NCBI RefSeq assembly: GCF_000224065.1
Contig: NZ_AFWT01000003.1
Span: 129,355-193,354 of the forward strand
From: Thiorhodococcus drewsii AZ1
GTDB taxonomy: Bacteria > Pseudomonadota > Gammaproteobacteria > Chromatiales > Chromatiaceae
Direction: 5' to 3'
DNA: 64,000 bases
Positions 36,342-44,381 of this stretch are shown here, one piece after another; position 1 is the stretch's first letter, and every line of letters starts with the position of its first letter. Under the pieces are notes generated by a model. It ran no database searches, had not been told where the DNA came from, and was given only the letters and a program-made list of their open reading frames with translations. The position numbers and the translations under genes were made by a program.

Positions 36342-38240
36342 ATGAACGACAAGCCAATGCAAACAGCCACGCATAGCCACAGCACCTTCATCCCAGGTCC
36401 GGACGCCGCCATGATCGATATCTCCATCGACGGTATCGAGCTCAAGGTGGCGCAGGGCACCAGTATTCTGGACGCCGCACGCCAGGTCGGGGTGCGCATC
36501 CCTACGCTCTGCCATCACGACGATCTCTGCACCGCCGGCGTTTGTCGGATCTGCGTGGTCGAGGTCGAGGGCGCCCGGACACTGCAGGCGTCCTGCGCCA
36601 CGCCCGTGACCCAGCCGATCAGTGTCAAGACCAATACCCCCAAGGTCCGTTCGGCGCGCCGCCACATCATCGATCTGCTGCTCGCCGAGCACTACGGCGA
36701 CTGCAACACCTGCAAGCGCAACAACAACTGCGAGCTCCAGTCCCTGGCGGCCGAATACGGCGTCGACTTCTACCGCTTCGGTCACCCGACCGAGCCCAAG
36801 TACGCCATCGACCGCAGTAGCCCCTCGATCGTGCGCGACATGAACAAGTGCGTGCTCTGTCGCCGCTGTGTGCGCGCCTGCGAAGAACTCCAGGGCGTGG
36901 GCTGTCTCACGGTCGCGAGTCGCTCCTCGCGCGCCCATGTCGCGACCTTCGCTAGCAAACCGCTCGCCAACGTGGTCTGCATCAACTGCGGTCAGTGCAT
37001 CAACCATTGTCCCACCGGCGCACTGACCGAGCTGGATCAGACCGACGAGGTCTGGACCATGATCGAGGATCCGACCAAGCATGTGGTCATTCAGACCGCG
37101 CCCTCTCCGCGCGCGGGCATGGGCGAGTGTTTCGGGCTGGAGCCCGGCACCCCGGTGACCCAACAGCTCAACACCGCGCTCAAGCGGGTGGGCTTCGACG
37201 CGGTCTTCGACACCAACCACACCGCCGACCTCACCATTATCGAAGAGGGCACCGAGCTGATCCTGCGGCTCTACAAGGCCCTGGTGGAAAAGGACGAGAG
37301 CGTCAAGCTGCCCCAGTTCACCAGCTGTTCGCCCGGCTGGGTCAAGTACATGGAGCATTTTCATACGAATCGGCTCGATCATCTGTCATCGGCCAAGAGC
37401 CCGCAGCAGATGTTCGGCTCGCTGCTCAAAACCTATTACGCCGAGAAGAAGGGCGTCGATCCGGCGGATATGGTGGTGGTCGCGCTCATGCCCTGTACCG
37501 CCAAGAAGTTCGAGTGCAACCGCCCCGAGATGAATTCGAGCGGCTTCAAGGATGTGGACTACGGTCTCACCACCCGCGAGCTGGCGGGGATGATCAAGGA
37601 GTCGGGCATCGACCTGCCCAAGCTGCCCGAAGCACCGTTCGACGCCCCCTTCGGCGAGGCGTCGGGTGCCGGCGCTATCTTCGGCGCGACTGGCGGTGTC
37701 ATGGAGGCCGCGCTGCGTAGCGTGATCGAAATGGTCACCGGGAAGCAGGTCGAGGATTTCTACGACCACGCCAACATCCTGCCGGTGCGCGGGATCGAAG
37801 GGGCGCGTCTGGCCGAGATCCCCATCACCGAGGTCGGTCCGGTTCCGGATCTCCTCAAGCATCTGGTTCCGAACTGGGATTGGCTGAAGGGTGCGACCCT
37901 CAAGGTCGGCGTGGTGCATGGTACCGCCAACGCCAAACAGGTGATGGAGGACATCGAGGCCGGCGGCCCGTTCAGCGAGTGCCATTTCATCGAGTTCATG
38001 GCCTGCCCGGGCGGCTGTCTCGGCGGCGGTGGTCAGCCGATCCCGACCAGTCCGGAGATCCGCGCCAAGCGGTCTCAGGCCATCTATCAGATCGACGCCA
38101 ACTACGCAGTGCGCAAGTCACACGAGAACCCGATGGTGCTCCAGCTCTACCAGGAGTTCCTCACCGACGGTCCCTGCGGACATATCTCGCACCATCACTT
38201 GCACACGCACTACCAGGCGCGCGGTAAGTTCATCGGCTGA
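36342..38240 (+). CDS. hydA: [FeFe]-hydrogenase catalytic subunit HydA
   Basis: 632 residues from ATG 36342 (ATG 36357 is an alternative), 23 bp after hydB. NuoG-like N-terminus: [2Fe-2S] C57, C63, C68, C71 and C85 region, His/Cys cluster H117, C121, C124, C130, and two [4Fe-4S] clusters (C170-C180, C213-C223). The H-cluster domain has L1 TSCSPGW (327-333), L2 MPCTAKKFE (C385) and L3 EFMACPGGCLGGGGQP (C555, C559). L1 differs from canonical TSCCPGW by a serine. A C-terminal small-subunit-like segment ends YQLYQEF.../HHHLHTHY. It catalyses H2 turnover in the cytoplasm with HydB, probably linked to NAD(P)H. Confidence 0.93.
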   Translation: MNDKPMQTATHSHSTFIPGPDAAMIDISIDGIELKVAQGTSILDAARQVGVRIPTLCHHDDLCTAGVCRICVVEVEGARTLQASCATPVTQPISVKTNTPKVRSARRHIIDLLLAEHYGDCNTCKRNNNCELQSLAAEYGVDFYRFGHPTEPKYAIDRSSPSIVRDMNKCVLCRRCVRACEELQGVGCLTVASRSSRAHVATFASKPLANVVCINCGQCINHCPTGALTELDQTDEVWTMIEDPTKHVVIQTAPSPRAGMGECFGLEPGTPVTQQLNTALKRVGFDAVFDTNHTADLTIIEEGTELILRLYKALVEKDESVKLPQFTSCSPGWVKYMEHFHTNRLDHLSSAKSPQQMFGSLLKTYYAEKKGVDPADMVVVALMPCTAKKFECNRPEMNSSGFKDVDYGLTTRELAGMIKESGIDLPKLPEAPFDAPFGEASGAGAIFGATGGVMEAALRSVIEMVTGKQVEDFYDHANILPVRGIEGARLAEIPITEVGPVPDLLKHLVPNWDWLKGATLKVGVVHGTANAKQVMEDIEAGGPFSECHFIEFMACPGGCLGGGGQPIPTSPEIRAKRSQAIYQIDANYAVRKSHENPMVLQLYQEFLTDGPCGHISHHHLHTHYQARGKFIG

Positions 38241-38288
38241 CGCGATGCGTCCAGGCGGCGTCTATGGCGCTGCCTGGACCCTATGAAT

Positions 38289-38422
38289 TGAACCGCAAAG
38301 GCGCAAAGGACGCGAAGAGAAAGAGGGGTTGAGCCATGCGCGTATTCCACCAGTGTGTGGGTGCGCGCAATCCGCTCGATTCATGAACATCCTTTGCGCG
38401 CTTTGCGTCCTTTGCGGTTCGA
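38289..38422. repeat. Imperfect inverted repeat of the AACCGCAAAGG...CAAAGGACGC type
   Basis: A left arm AACCGCAAAGGCGCAAAGGA (from 38291) and a right arm (38391-38421) that reads CCGCAAAGGACGCAAAGCGC on the other strand face each other across about 75 bp. The same core motif is common between genes of many proteobacteria. It lies between hydA and a convergent gene, so it could act as a bidirectional terminator or a mobile-type intergenic repeat. Confidence 0.5.
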
Positions 38423-38450
38423 TTTCTCCTATCGAGACGAGCGGATCCGC

Positions 38451-39131
38451 TCAGCTCAGACCCATCAGCCCGATCAGTTCGTCGCTGTTCATGACGTGGC
38501 AGTAGATCATGTTGATGATCTCGAGCTCGCGGCGGTGCAATTCATCGGTGCCGGCGGCGCAGCAATCCTCGAGCAGGATGACGAAGAAGCTCTCGTCGGC
38601 GAGACTGCGGATCGTGGAGGAGACGCACTGGTCGGTATAGACGCCGGTCACGATCAGGTTGCGGATGCCCATGTTGTTCAAGACGAGCCGCAGATTGGTG
38701 CCCGTTAGGGCGCTATCGGTGGTCTTGGTTACCACGATCTCGCCTGGTGCCGGGGCCAATTCGGGGATGATCTGGGATGCCTCGGTGCTGGTCGGCATCA
38801 ATAGATTGTTCCATCCCGGAAGCTTCTGACTCAGTGACCGGTCCCGCCCATCCTCCAGCAGGCAGCCGATCCTGGCATGGATGACGTCGATTCCGTTGCG
38901 ACGAAAGCGTGTCTGCATCGCCTGCAGATTCGGGATGAGGGTTTGGCGCATCCGGGAGTGAAAGGGTTCCCAGCGTGCGCGCTCGTCGGGATCGTCCGAT
39001 TGCACCATGCCGTAGTTCTGGACATCGATGCAGAGCAGGGCGGTTTCGTGCGCAAGGAGCACGGGGTCGTCCGGCTCGGGGGCATGTTCGTAGTAGAAGG
39101 AACGATAGGCGGTTTTCCAACTCATCCTCAT
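38451..39131 (-). CDS. Isochorismatase-family cysteine hydrolase
   Basis: 226 residues. The catalytic triad of the cysteine-hydrolase (isochorismatase-like) fold is visible: Asp36 (CIDVQN), Lys136 (TKTTDSA) and Cys169 (YTDQCVS). The segment ALTGTNLRLVLNNMGIRNLIVTGVYTDQCV is typical. Members hydrolyse amide or carbamate-like bonds (nicotinamide, N-carbamoyl compounds, ureidoacrylate); the substrate here is not clear. It is convergent with hydA and separated from it by the inverted repeat. Start at ATG 39131, with GAGG upstream. Confidence 0.85.
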   Translation of the reverse strand: MRMSWKTAYRSFYYEHAPEPDDPVLLAHETALLCIDVQNYGMVQSDDPDERARWEPFHSRMRQTLIPNLQAMQTRFRRNGIDVIHARIGCLLEDGRDRSLSQKLPGWNNLLMPTSTEASQIIPELAPAPGEIVVTKTTDSALTGTNLRLVLNNMGIRNLIVTGVYTDQCVSSTIRSLADESFFVILLEDCCAAGTDELHRRELEIINMIYCHVMNSDELIGLMGLS

Positions 39132-39280
39132 GACCTCGCTGTCGCCTGCGTGCTGTGACGGAGAACTTCACGATACAGGCCATGGCGTCCGAGCTCCACC
39201 TTACGGCTGTAGGGATGGAGGTCGATCTTCACCCGACTGCGGGCGTATGCGCTCGGGCGGGATGGACAGCCGGTCGTTGC

Positions 39281-40354
39281 CTACAGCCGCTTGTAATCCG
39301 AGATGTATGTGTTCCCTTTTTCCTGGATGCGGCGGATGCGCTTCTCGCGCTCGATCTCCCAGACATCCGGCGGGTCGCTGTTGTTCCAGGCGGTGTAGAG
39401 CTGCTCGTCCTGGCGACTCAGACGGAAGCCGTAGGTATCGCGCATGTAGAACATGGTCCGGGCGATGTCGCCGCGTACGTTCTGAGGCGGCTGGACGCGT
39501 CGCTGGCTGGCGTCGATGCGGATGTCGCAGTCGCCGAAACGCTCCCCGCCACTGACCATGCCCCAATTGAAATTCGAGCGCTGGCCGTTGATGTAGCCGT
39601 CCGCCGGATAGAGGTTGAATAGGTCGTTGTGCGCCGCCTCGAAGACCGGGTCGGTACGTTCGCAGCATTGGCGGCCGGAGAGCGTGCGGCCGCTGCTGCT
39701 CACGCACTCGGGAAAGGCGGCCGGTTGACGCCAGCATTTACGGGTGTTGCCGAACTGGGCCGCCGGAAAGACGTGCTCGGCCTCCACGCGCTGGGCGCGC
39801 GAGCTGGTCAAACCCATCAGACCGCAACTGCCCAGCGCTATCTGGCGCTTGTCGTCATAGCGGCATCCGCAGTAGAAGGTCTCTCTGTGGTCTGAGTAGA
39901 CTTTTTCGTAGAGTAGCTTTTTCGCACTGGAGAATGAGCCGGCCACCTGAGGCAGTCTGCTGGCGTCGGGCTGTATGGTGCCGTCGTTCTGGGGCATCCA
40001 GCGTTTTGGATCGAGCGGAAGCGACTGGATCAGCGAGACCAGGTCCTCGCTGAAGGAGGACGTGCGCGAACTCAACAGATCGCCAAGCCAACCTCCGGTA
40101 TCCGAGGCGATATCGCCCAGCAATGTGCGAATATCGACGGTGATGGAGACGGCCTGCTGGGCGTTTTCCGGCAGCTTTTCGACGATGTTTTGCGGGAGCG
40201 TCGACACCAAACCGATCGCCCCCAGCGCGATCGCGAAGACGCGCAGCTTGATCAGCCAGTTTTTGAGCCATGAGGGAAGCCAGGTCGGTGAGTTCGAGCG
40301 GGGTTTAGCGGTGGAACGGGGTTTCTTCGAGGATTTCTTCGGAGCACGAGCCAT
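39281..40354 (-). CDS. Endonuclease I family DNase with N-terminal membrane anchor
   Basis: 357 residues from ATG 40354; the in-frame TTG further up is not used. A basic N-terminus (KKSSKKPRSTAKPRS) is followed by one hydrophobic segment (about 40-58). About 100 residues of linker precede the endonuclease I (EndA/Dns) domain. The ββα-metal motif is EAEHVFPAAQFG, with EAAHNDLFNLYPADGYINGQRSN later, and several cysteines. These nucleases are usually secreted without such a long N-terminal extension, so this one is probably anchored to the inner membrane facing the periplasm. It may degrade incoming DNA. Confidence 0.83.
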   Translation of the reverse strand: MARAPKKSSKKPRSTAKPRSNSPTWLPSWLKNWLIKLRVFAIALGAIGLVSTLPQNIVEKLPENAQQAVSITVDIRTLLGDIASDTGGWLGDLLSSRTSSFSEDLVSLIQSLPLDPKRWMPQNDGTIQPDASRLPQVAGSFSSAKKLLYEKVYSDHRETFYCGCRYDDKRQIALGSCGLMGLTSSRAQRVEAEHVFPAAQFGNTRKCWRQPAAFPECVSSSGRTLSGRQCCERTDPVFEAAHNDLFNLYPADGYINGQRSNFNWGMVSGGERFGDCDIRIDASQRRVQPPQNVRGDIARTMFYMRDTYGFRLSRQDEQLYTAWNNSDPPDVWEIEREKRIRRIQEKGNTYISDYKRL

Positions 40355-40514
40355 GAAACTGCAAACCAACGGAAACGGAGGGTTCGCACTTTAGCAAAAG
40401 GGTCGCGCTCATTCGGACACGTTGCGGGTTCTGTGCCGCCCTAATGGTTTGGCCGTGTCAAACCAGCATTGTGTCGAGCGGTCGATGTCTGAGGCGATCG
40501 GAGAGGAGTTACGT

Positions 40515-41045
40515 ATGACGGCAAGATTGAGTGCGATTCAAGCGGACATCACCAGCCTGGCGGTGGACGCGATCGTCAACGCGGCCAACGAATCGCTGCT
40601 CGGTGGCGGCGGTGTGGACGGCGCCATCCATCGCGCGGCTGGTCCCGAGCTGCTCGCGGAATGCCGCGAGCTCGGCGGTTGCGCCACCGGCGATGCAAAG
40701 ATCACCCGAGGCTATCGCCTCCCGGCCCGATGTGTGATCCATACAGTCGGTCCGGTATGGCGGCAGGGCCGGGCGAACGAGTCGGAGCTGCTGGCTTCCT
40801 GCTACCGGCGCTCGCTTGAGCTGGCCGCGACGCATTCGCTGCGCACGCTGGCCTTCCCGAGCATCAGCACGGGTGTCTACGGCTATCCGGTCGAGTTGGC
40901 CGCCGAGGTGGCTATCGGCACCGTCCGAGCGGTTCTGGAGCGGCCGACTGTAGTCGAAGAGGTCATTTTCTGCTGTTTCTCGGCGGAGGATCTGGCGGTT
41001 TACGCACGTCTTCTGAGGGATCCTGCGTGTGAGGTTGCGCCATGA
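40515..41045 (+). CDS. Macrodomain protein, O-acetyl-ADP-ribose deacetylase-like
   Basis: 176 residues from ATG 40515, with GAGGAG just upstream. The fold is a complete ADP-ribose-binding macrodomain: [26 protein letters not shown], then a glycine-rich phosphate loop [13 protein letters not shown]. This resembles the YmdB/AF1521 branch, which hydrolyses O-acetyl-ADP-ribose or removes ADP-ribose from acidic residues. It overlaps the next gene by 4 nt (ATGA), so the two are made together. Cytoplasmic. No partner toxin or ADP-ribosyltransferase is seen nearby. Confidence 0.9.
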   Translation: MTARLSAIQADITSLAVDAIVNAANESLLGGGGVDGAIHRAAGPELLAECRELGGCATGDAKITRGYRLPARCVIHTVGPVWRQGRANESELLASCYRRSLELAATHSLRTLAFPSISTGVYGYPVELAAEVAIGTVRAVLERPTVVEEVIFCCFSAEDLAVYARLLRDPACEVAP

Positions 41046-41992
41046 CAACGCACGCAGAACCCTCGCTGGCGGAGCGCTTCCGTGGTGCGCTGATCGGGCT
41101 TGCGGTCGGCGATGCGCTTGGAACGACGCTCGAATTCACGCGCCCTGGGTGCTTTCAGCCGATTGACTGCATGCAGGGCGGCGGCCCCTTCCGGCTCGCC
41201 CCGGGGCAGTGGACGGACGACACCTCGATGGCCCTGTGTCTGGCCGAGAGTCTGGTCGTGTGCGGCGGCTTCGATCCGGAGGATCAGATGCGCCGCTATC
41301 TGCTTTGGCGCGATCAAGGCCATTGGAGCAGCACCGGACGCTGTTTCGACATCGGCAACACGGTCGCCCAGGCATTGCAGCGCTTCGAGGAGACGGGCGA
41401 TCCCTTGGCGGGGTCCAGGGACCCGCACAGCGCTGGCAACGGCTCGCTGATGCGTCTGGCGCCCATTCCTCTCGCCTTCGTCCATTCACCCGTCGAGGCG
41501 GTGCGCTGTGCTGGATGTATGTCCCGCACGACGCACGGTGCCTCGGAGGCGGTCGATGCCTGTCGCTACATGACCGGCCTCATTCTGGGCGCCGTGCACG
41601 GGGTGGGCAAGGCGACCCTGCTTGGTTCGCGTTTTGCGCCGGAGGGTATCGACTGGCGGACGTATCCGTTGAGCCCCCAGATCGATCTCATCGCGGCCGG
41701 TCGCTTCAAGGAGCGTCATCCTCCGGCGATTCGTGGTACGGGTTACGTCGTCCAGTCGCTGGAGGCGGCCCTTTGGGCCTTTTGGAACACGGAGACCTTT
41801 CGCGAGGGGGCATTGCGGGCCGTCAATCTGGGCGAGGACGCCGACACCACGGGCGCCATCTATGGTCAGCTTGCGGGTGCCCATTATGGTCTGGACGCCA
41901 TTCCAGAGGATTGGCGCGGTCGCATCAGTCGGGGCGATTCCATCTTGGATCTGGCCGATCGGCTCCTATGCCTGGCCAATTGCGGAACCTGA
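41042..41992 (+). CDS. ADP-ribosylglycohydrolase (DraG family)
   Basis: 316 residues. DraG-family metal-binding motifs are [10 protein letters not shown] near the N-terminus, QWTDDTSMA (about 57-65), and [20 protein letters not shown] near the C-terminus. These enzymes hydrolyse the ADP-ribose bond on arginine or other acceptors. The gene is coupled to the macrodomain gene upstream, giving a two-step ADP-ribose removal unit. It lacks the nitrogenase partner DraT in this window, so regulation of dinitrogenase reductase is not supported here. Confidence 0.9.
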   Translation: MTTHAEPSLAERFRGALIGLAVGDALGTTLEFTRPGCFQPIDCMQGGGPFRLAPGQWTDDTSMALCLAESLVVCGGFDPEDQMRRYLLWRDQGHWSSTGRCFDIGNTVAQALQRFEETGDPLAGSRDPHSAGNGSLMRLAPIPLAFVHSPVEAVRCAGCMSRTTHGASEAVDACRYMTGLILGAVHGVGKATLLGSRFAPEGIDWRTYPLSPQIDLIAAGRFKERHPPAIRGTGYVVQSLEAALWAFWNTETFREGALRAVNLGEDADTTGAIYGQLAGAHYGLDAIPEDWRGRISRGDSILDLADRLLCLANCGT

Positions 41993-42321
41993 GTCCAGGC
42001 ATCGCGGGAGTGTTCGCCCCTTTTGCAATGGCGCGGTAAAGAAAGCCTGTTTCGTGCCGATAGCGTCTTTGAGGTCGATGTTTCCCGACGCATCGATTTC
42101 GACAACTGAAACTGTTCTCCTCATCTCTCCCCCGAGAGATCCCTCGACCCGGCGCATGCCGGGTCTCTTTCTTGCTGTCCAGGAGATGCTCTGATTTCGG
42201 TTTCCAGCGCGGCGTTCGGGCGATTGCTGCTCTACAATGGTGCCCGAAGGTTGGCGAGCGGTTCGCTTGACGCGTTTCGATCGGTTTATCCCTGTGCGTT
42301 GGAATAGGGACAATTCAGGGA
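41993..42321. terminator. 329-bp gap with two consecutive hairpins
   Basis: Two perfect hairpins lie in series on the plus strand: ATCTCTC-CCCC-GAGAGAT (42123-42140) and GACCCGGC-GCAT-GCCGGGTC (42146-42165), the second followed by TCTTTCTTG. The second is a plausible terminator of the macrodomain-DraG unit. A 52-codon minus-strand frame (41966-42124) with a GGGGGAGAG before its ATG covers part of the gap; I do not consider it proven. Confidence 0.5.
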
Positions 42322-43545
42322 GTGTCTGTTTTGCATTTGCATCTTCACTCGACGATCAAGGGATTTACGCTCCAGTGTGCGGTCGGGCTGGCTGGTCTCT
42401 GTGGCATGGCCGTTCAGGCCGGCGATTGGCCCGAGCAATTACAGCTTCACGGCTTTGCGACCCAGGGTTACATCCTGACGACAGGGAACAATTACTTCGG
42501 CGAGTCCATCGACGGAGGCTCCTTCGATTTCCGTGAGTTGGGGCTCAATGCCTCTTGGCGCTTCAAACCTGGTCTTCAGTTCTCGGCTCAAGCGGTTTCA
42601 CGCCTTGCTGGGGAGACGGACGATGGCGCCATCCGGCTGGATTTCGGTTTCCTGGACGACCGCTTCCTGTCTGGGCGCGAGGGGCAGATGGGGATTCGGC
42701 TCGGGCGCATCCTGAATCCGCTGGGCTTATACCTGGATACGCGCGACGTCGCCTTTGCCCGCCCGAGCATCCTGCTGCCGCAATCCATCTATTTCGACGT
42801 CAATCGCAACCTGGCGCTCTCACTGGATGGTGCTCAACTCTATGGCGAGCGTTATGGCGAGAGGGGCAATGTCTCGTTTCAACTGCAGTGGGGGTATCCG
42901 AGGGTCGACGATCCGGATTTCGAGCGCTCTATCTTCTTCGGTTCCGCGCCTGGCGATCTCGAATCGGAGCCGACCTGGCTTGCGCGGTTGGGCTACGAGT
43001 CCGTGGATGCGCGTTTGCGGTTCGCGATCTCTGGCGGCCAGGTGAATGTCGGTTACGACCCCCATGGTCCGGGGGATGCCTTAGACTCCGGTCGGTTCCG
43101 GTTCGAGCCGTTGATCCTCTCGGCGCAGTACAACGCCCGGTATTGGGATCTGACGGCTGAATATGCGCGGCGCCCGACGAGCCTGCGGAATTTCGGTCCT
43201 GAATTCCCTGATGTCGGATTCACCGGCGAGAGCTATTACCTACAGGGAACCTACCGCTTCGCCCCGAGATGGGAGGCGCTGCTGAGATACGACGTGCTCT
43301 ACTGGGATAAGGAGGATCGCAATGGAACGGCATTCGCTGCGGTGACCGGGCAGCCAGCCTATCGGCGTTTCGCCAAGGATCTGACCGTCGGATTGCGCTG
43401 GAATCTCACGGCGTCGTTTATGCTCCGAACGGAGTTCCATTACATCGACGGCACCGGCTGGTTGTCCGAGCTGGAGAATCCGATCCCCAGCGAGACCGAG
43501 CGCTACTGGACTCTTTTCTCAATTCTTGGCTCCTACCGCTTCTGA
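42322..43545 (+). CDS. Outer-membrane beta-barrel protein, function unknown
   Basis: About 407 residues from GTG 42322; a TTG at 42331 with AGGGAG 7 nt upstream is an equally possible start. A signal peptide (GLAGLCGMAVQAG, cleavage near AVQA-GD) precedes alternating aromatic/polar strands (LQLHGFATQGYI, LGLNASWRFKPGLQFSAQAVSRL, GIRLGRILNPLGLY). The chain ends YRF, the usual C-terminal aromatic for outer-membrane insertion. It resembles porin-like barrels of uncertain substrate; no plug domain or TonB box is seen. Confidence 0.75.
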   Translation: MSVLHLHLHSTIKGFTLQCAVGLAGLCGMAVQAGDWPEQLQLHGFATQGYILTTGNNYFGESIDGGSFDFRELGLNASWRFKPGLQFSAQAVSRLAGETDDGAIRLDFGFLDDRFLSGREGQMGIRLGRILNPLGLYLDTRDVAFARPSILLPQSIYFDVNRNLALSLDGAQLYGERYGERGNVSFQLQWGYPRVDDPDFERSIFFGSAPGDLESEPTWLARLGYESVDARLRFAISGGQVNVGYDPHGPGDALDSGRFRFEPLILSAQYNARYWDLTAEYARRPTSLRNFGPEFPDVGFTGESYYLQGTYRFAPRWEALLRYDVLYWDKEDRNGTAFAAVTGQPAYRRFAKDLTVGLRWNLTASFMLRTEFHYIDGTGWLSELENPIPSETERYWTLFSILGSYRF

Positions 43546-43567
43546 CCCATCCCGCGTGGAGCGGATT

Positions 43568-44368
43568 CTAGGTCTTGGGAACGCGTCCTGCCGCAAGGAC
43601 CAGATTCATGCTGCAGAAGGCGGCGCCCTGGCGTTCGGCGTACTCCAGCCCTTGGCGCCAGGTTGCGACCTCGGCGTCGGTCATGACTCCCGCCTCCAGT
43701 GCCTTGCGTTCCACCTCGTCGAGCTTGGTGAGGTATCGGAGCAATTGGCCGTCGCCTGCGATGACGACAGGCCAGGCCTCGACCTCGATCTGGGTCAGTC
43801 CAGATTCCTTGAACAGCCTGAACAGCTGGCGGCCCGAATATCCGTTGCTCAACAGTTGTTCGGCGCGGAAACGGGCGAGCCGGCGCTCGATTCCGACATG
43901 CGGCGAATCGATCGAGAGGCTTCCCCAGTCTGAATCGACCAGGACGATCCAGGCTCCCGGCCGGGCGACGCGTCGCATTTCCCCGAGCGCCCGCGACGGG
44001 TCGCCTAGATGGATGAAGAGTCGCTCGCTGCGGCAGGCGTCGAAGGTCCTGGATTCCAGCGGCAAGTTCGCGGCATCTCCCTGTCGATGTTCCACGCGTT
44101 CGGTCAGGCCCGCGCGCTCGGTGCGCGTCTGGGCGATCTCGACCATCTCCGGATCGGCATCCAGACCGAGAACCCGTCCTTGCGGACCGACCAGTCCGGC
44201 CATCGCGAGCGTATCGATGCCTGGTCCGCAGCCGACATCCAGGACGCTTTGGTTCGGCGCAATGCGAAGCAATTCGTAGCTGCGTTTCTTGATTGGCTGG
44301 ACGAGGTCCGCAGCCGCTTGAAGATAGGAGGTGTCGACATAGCCTGGAGTTCGGGGTACGTCCCGCAT
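43568..44368 (-). CDS. SAM-dependent methyltransferase (class I)
   Basis: 266 residues from ATG 44368, chosen because an AAAGAG sequence precedes it and it follows the upstream acyltransferase stop by 13 bp. The AdoMet motif I is VLDVGCGPGIDTLAMAG, with LGLDADPEMVE (motif II) and GDAANLPLESRTFDACRSERLFIHL. The acceptor is unknown. The tight spacing to an acyl-amino-acid-type acyltransferase suggests joint action, for example methylating an acylated small molecule, but this is inference. Convergent with the barrel gene. Confidence 0.85.
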   Translation of the reverse strand: MRDVPRTPGYVDTSYLQAAADLVQPIKKRSYELLRIAPNQSVLDVGCGPGIDTLAMAGLVGPQGRVLGLDADPEMVEIAQTRTERAGLTERVEHRQGDAANLPLESRTFDACRSERLFIHLGDPSRALGEMRRVARPGAWIVLVDSDWGSLSIDSPHVGIERRLARFRAEQLLSNGYSGRQLFRLFKESGLTQIEVEAWPVVIAGDGQLLRYLTKLDEVERKALEAGVMTDAEVATWRQGLEYAERQGAAFCSMNLVLAAGRVPKT

Positions 44369-44381
44369 GGAGTTTTTCTCT

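Noticed and set aside
41966-42124. 52-codon minus-strand frame (MRRTVSVVEIDASGNIDLKD...)
   Set aside because: It has a plausible ribosome binding site but overlaps the DraG-type 3' end and falls within hairpins; no family recognised, so not listed as a gene.
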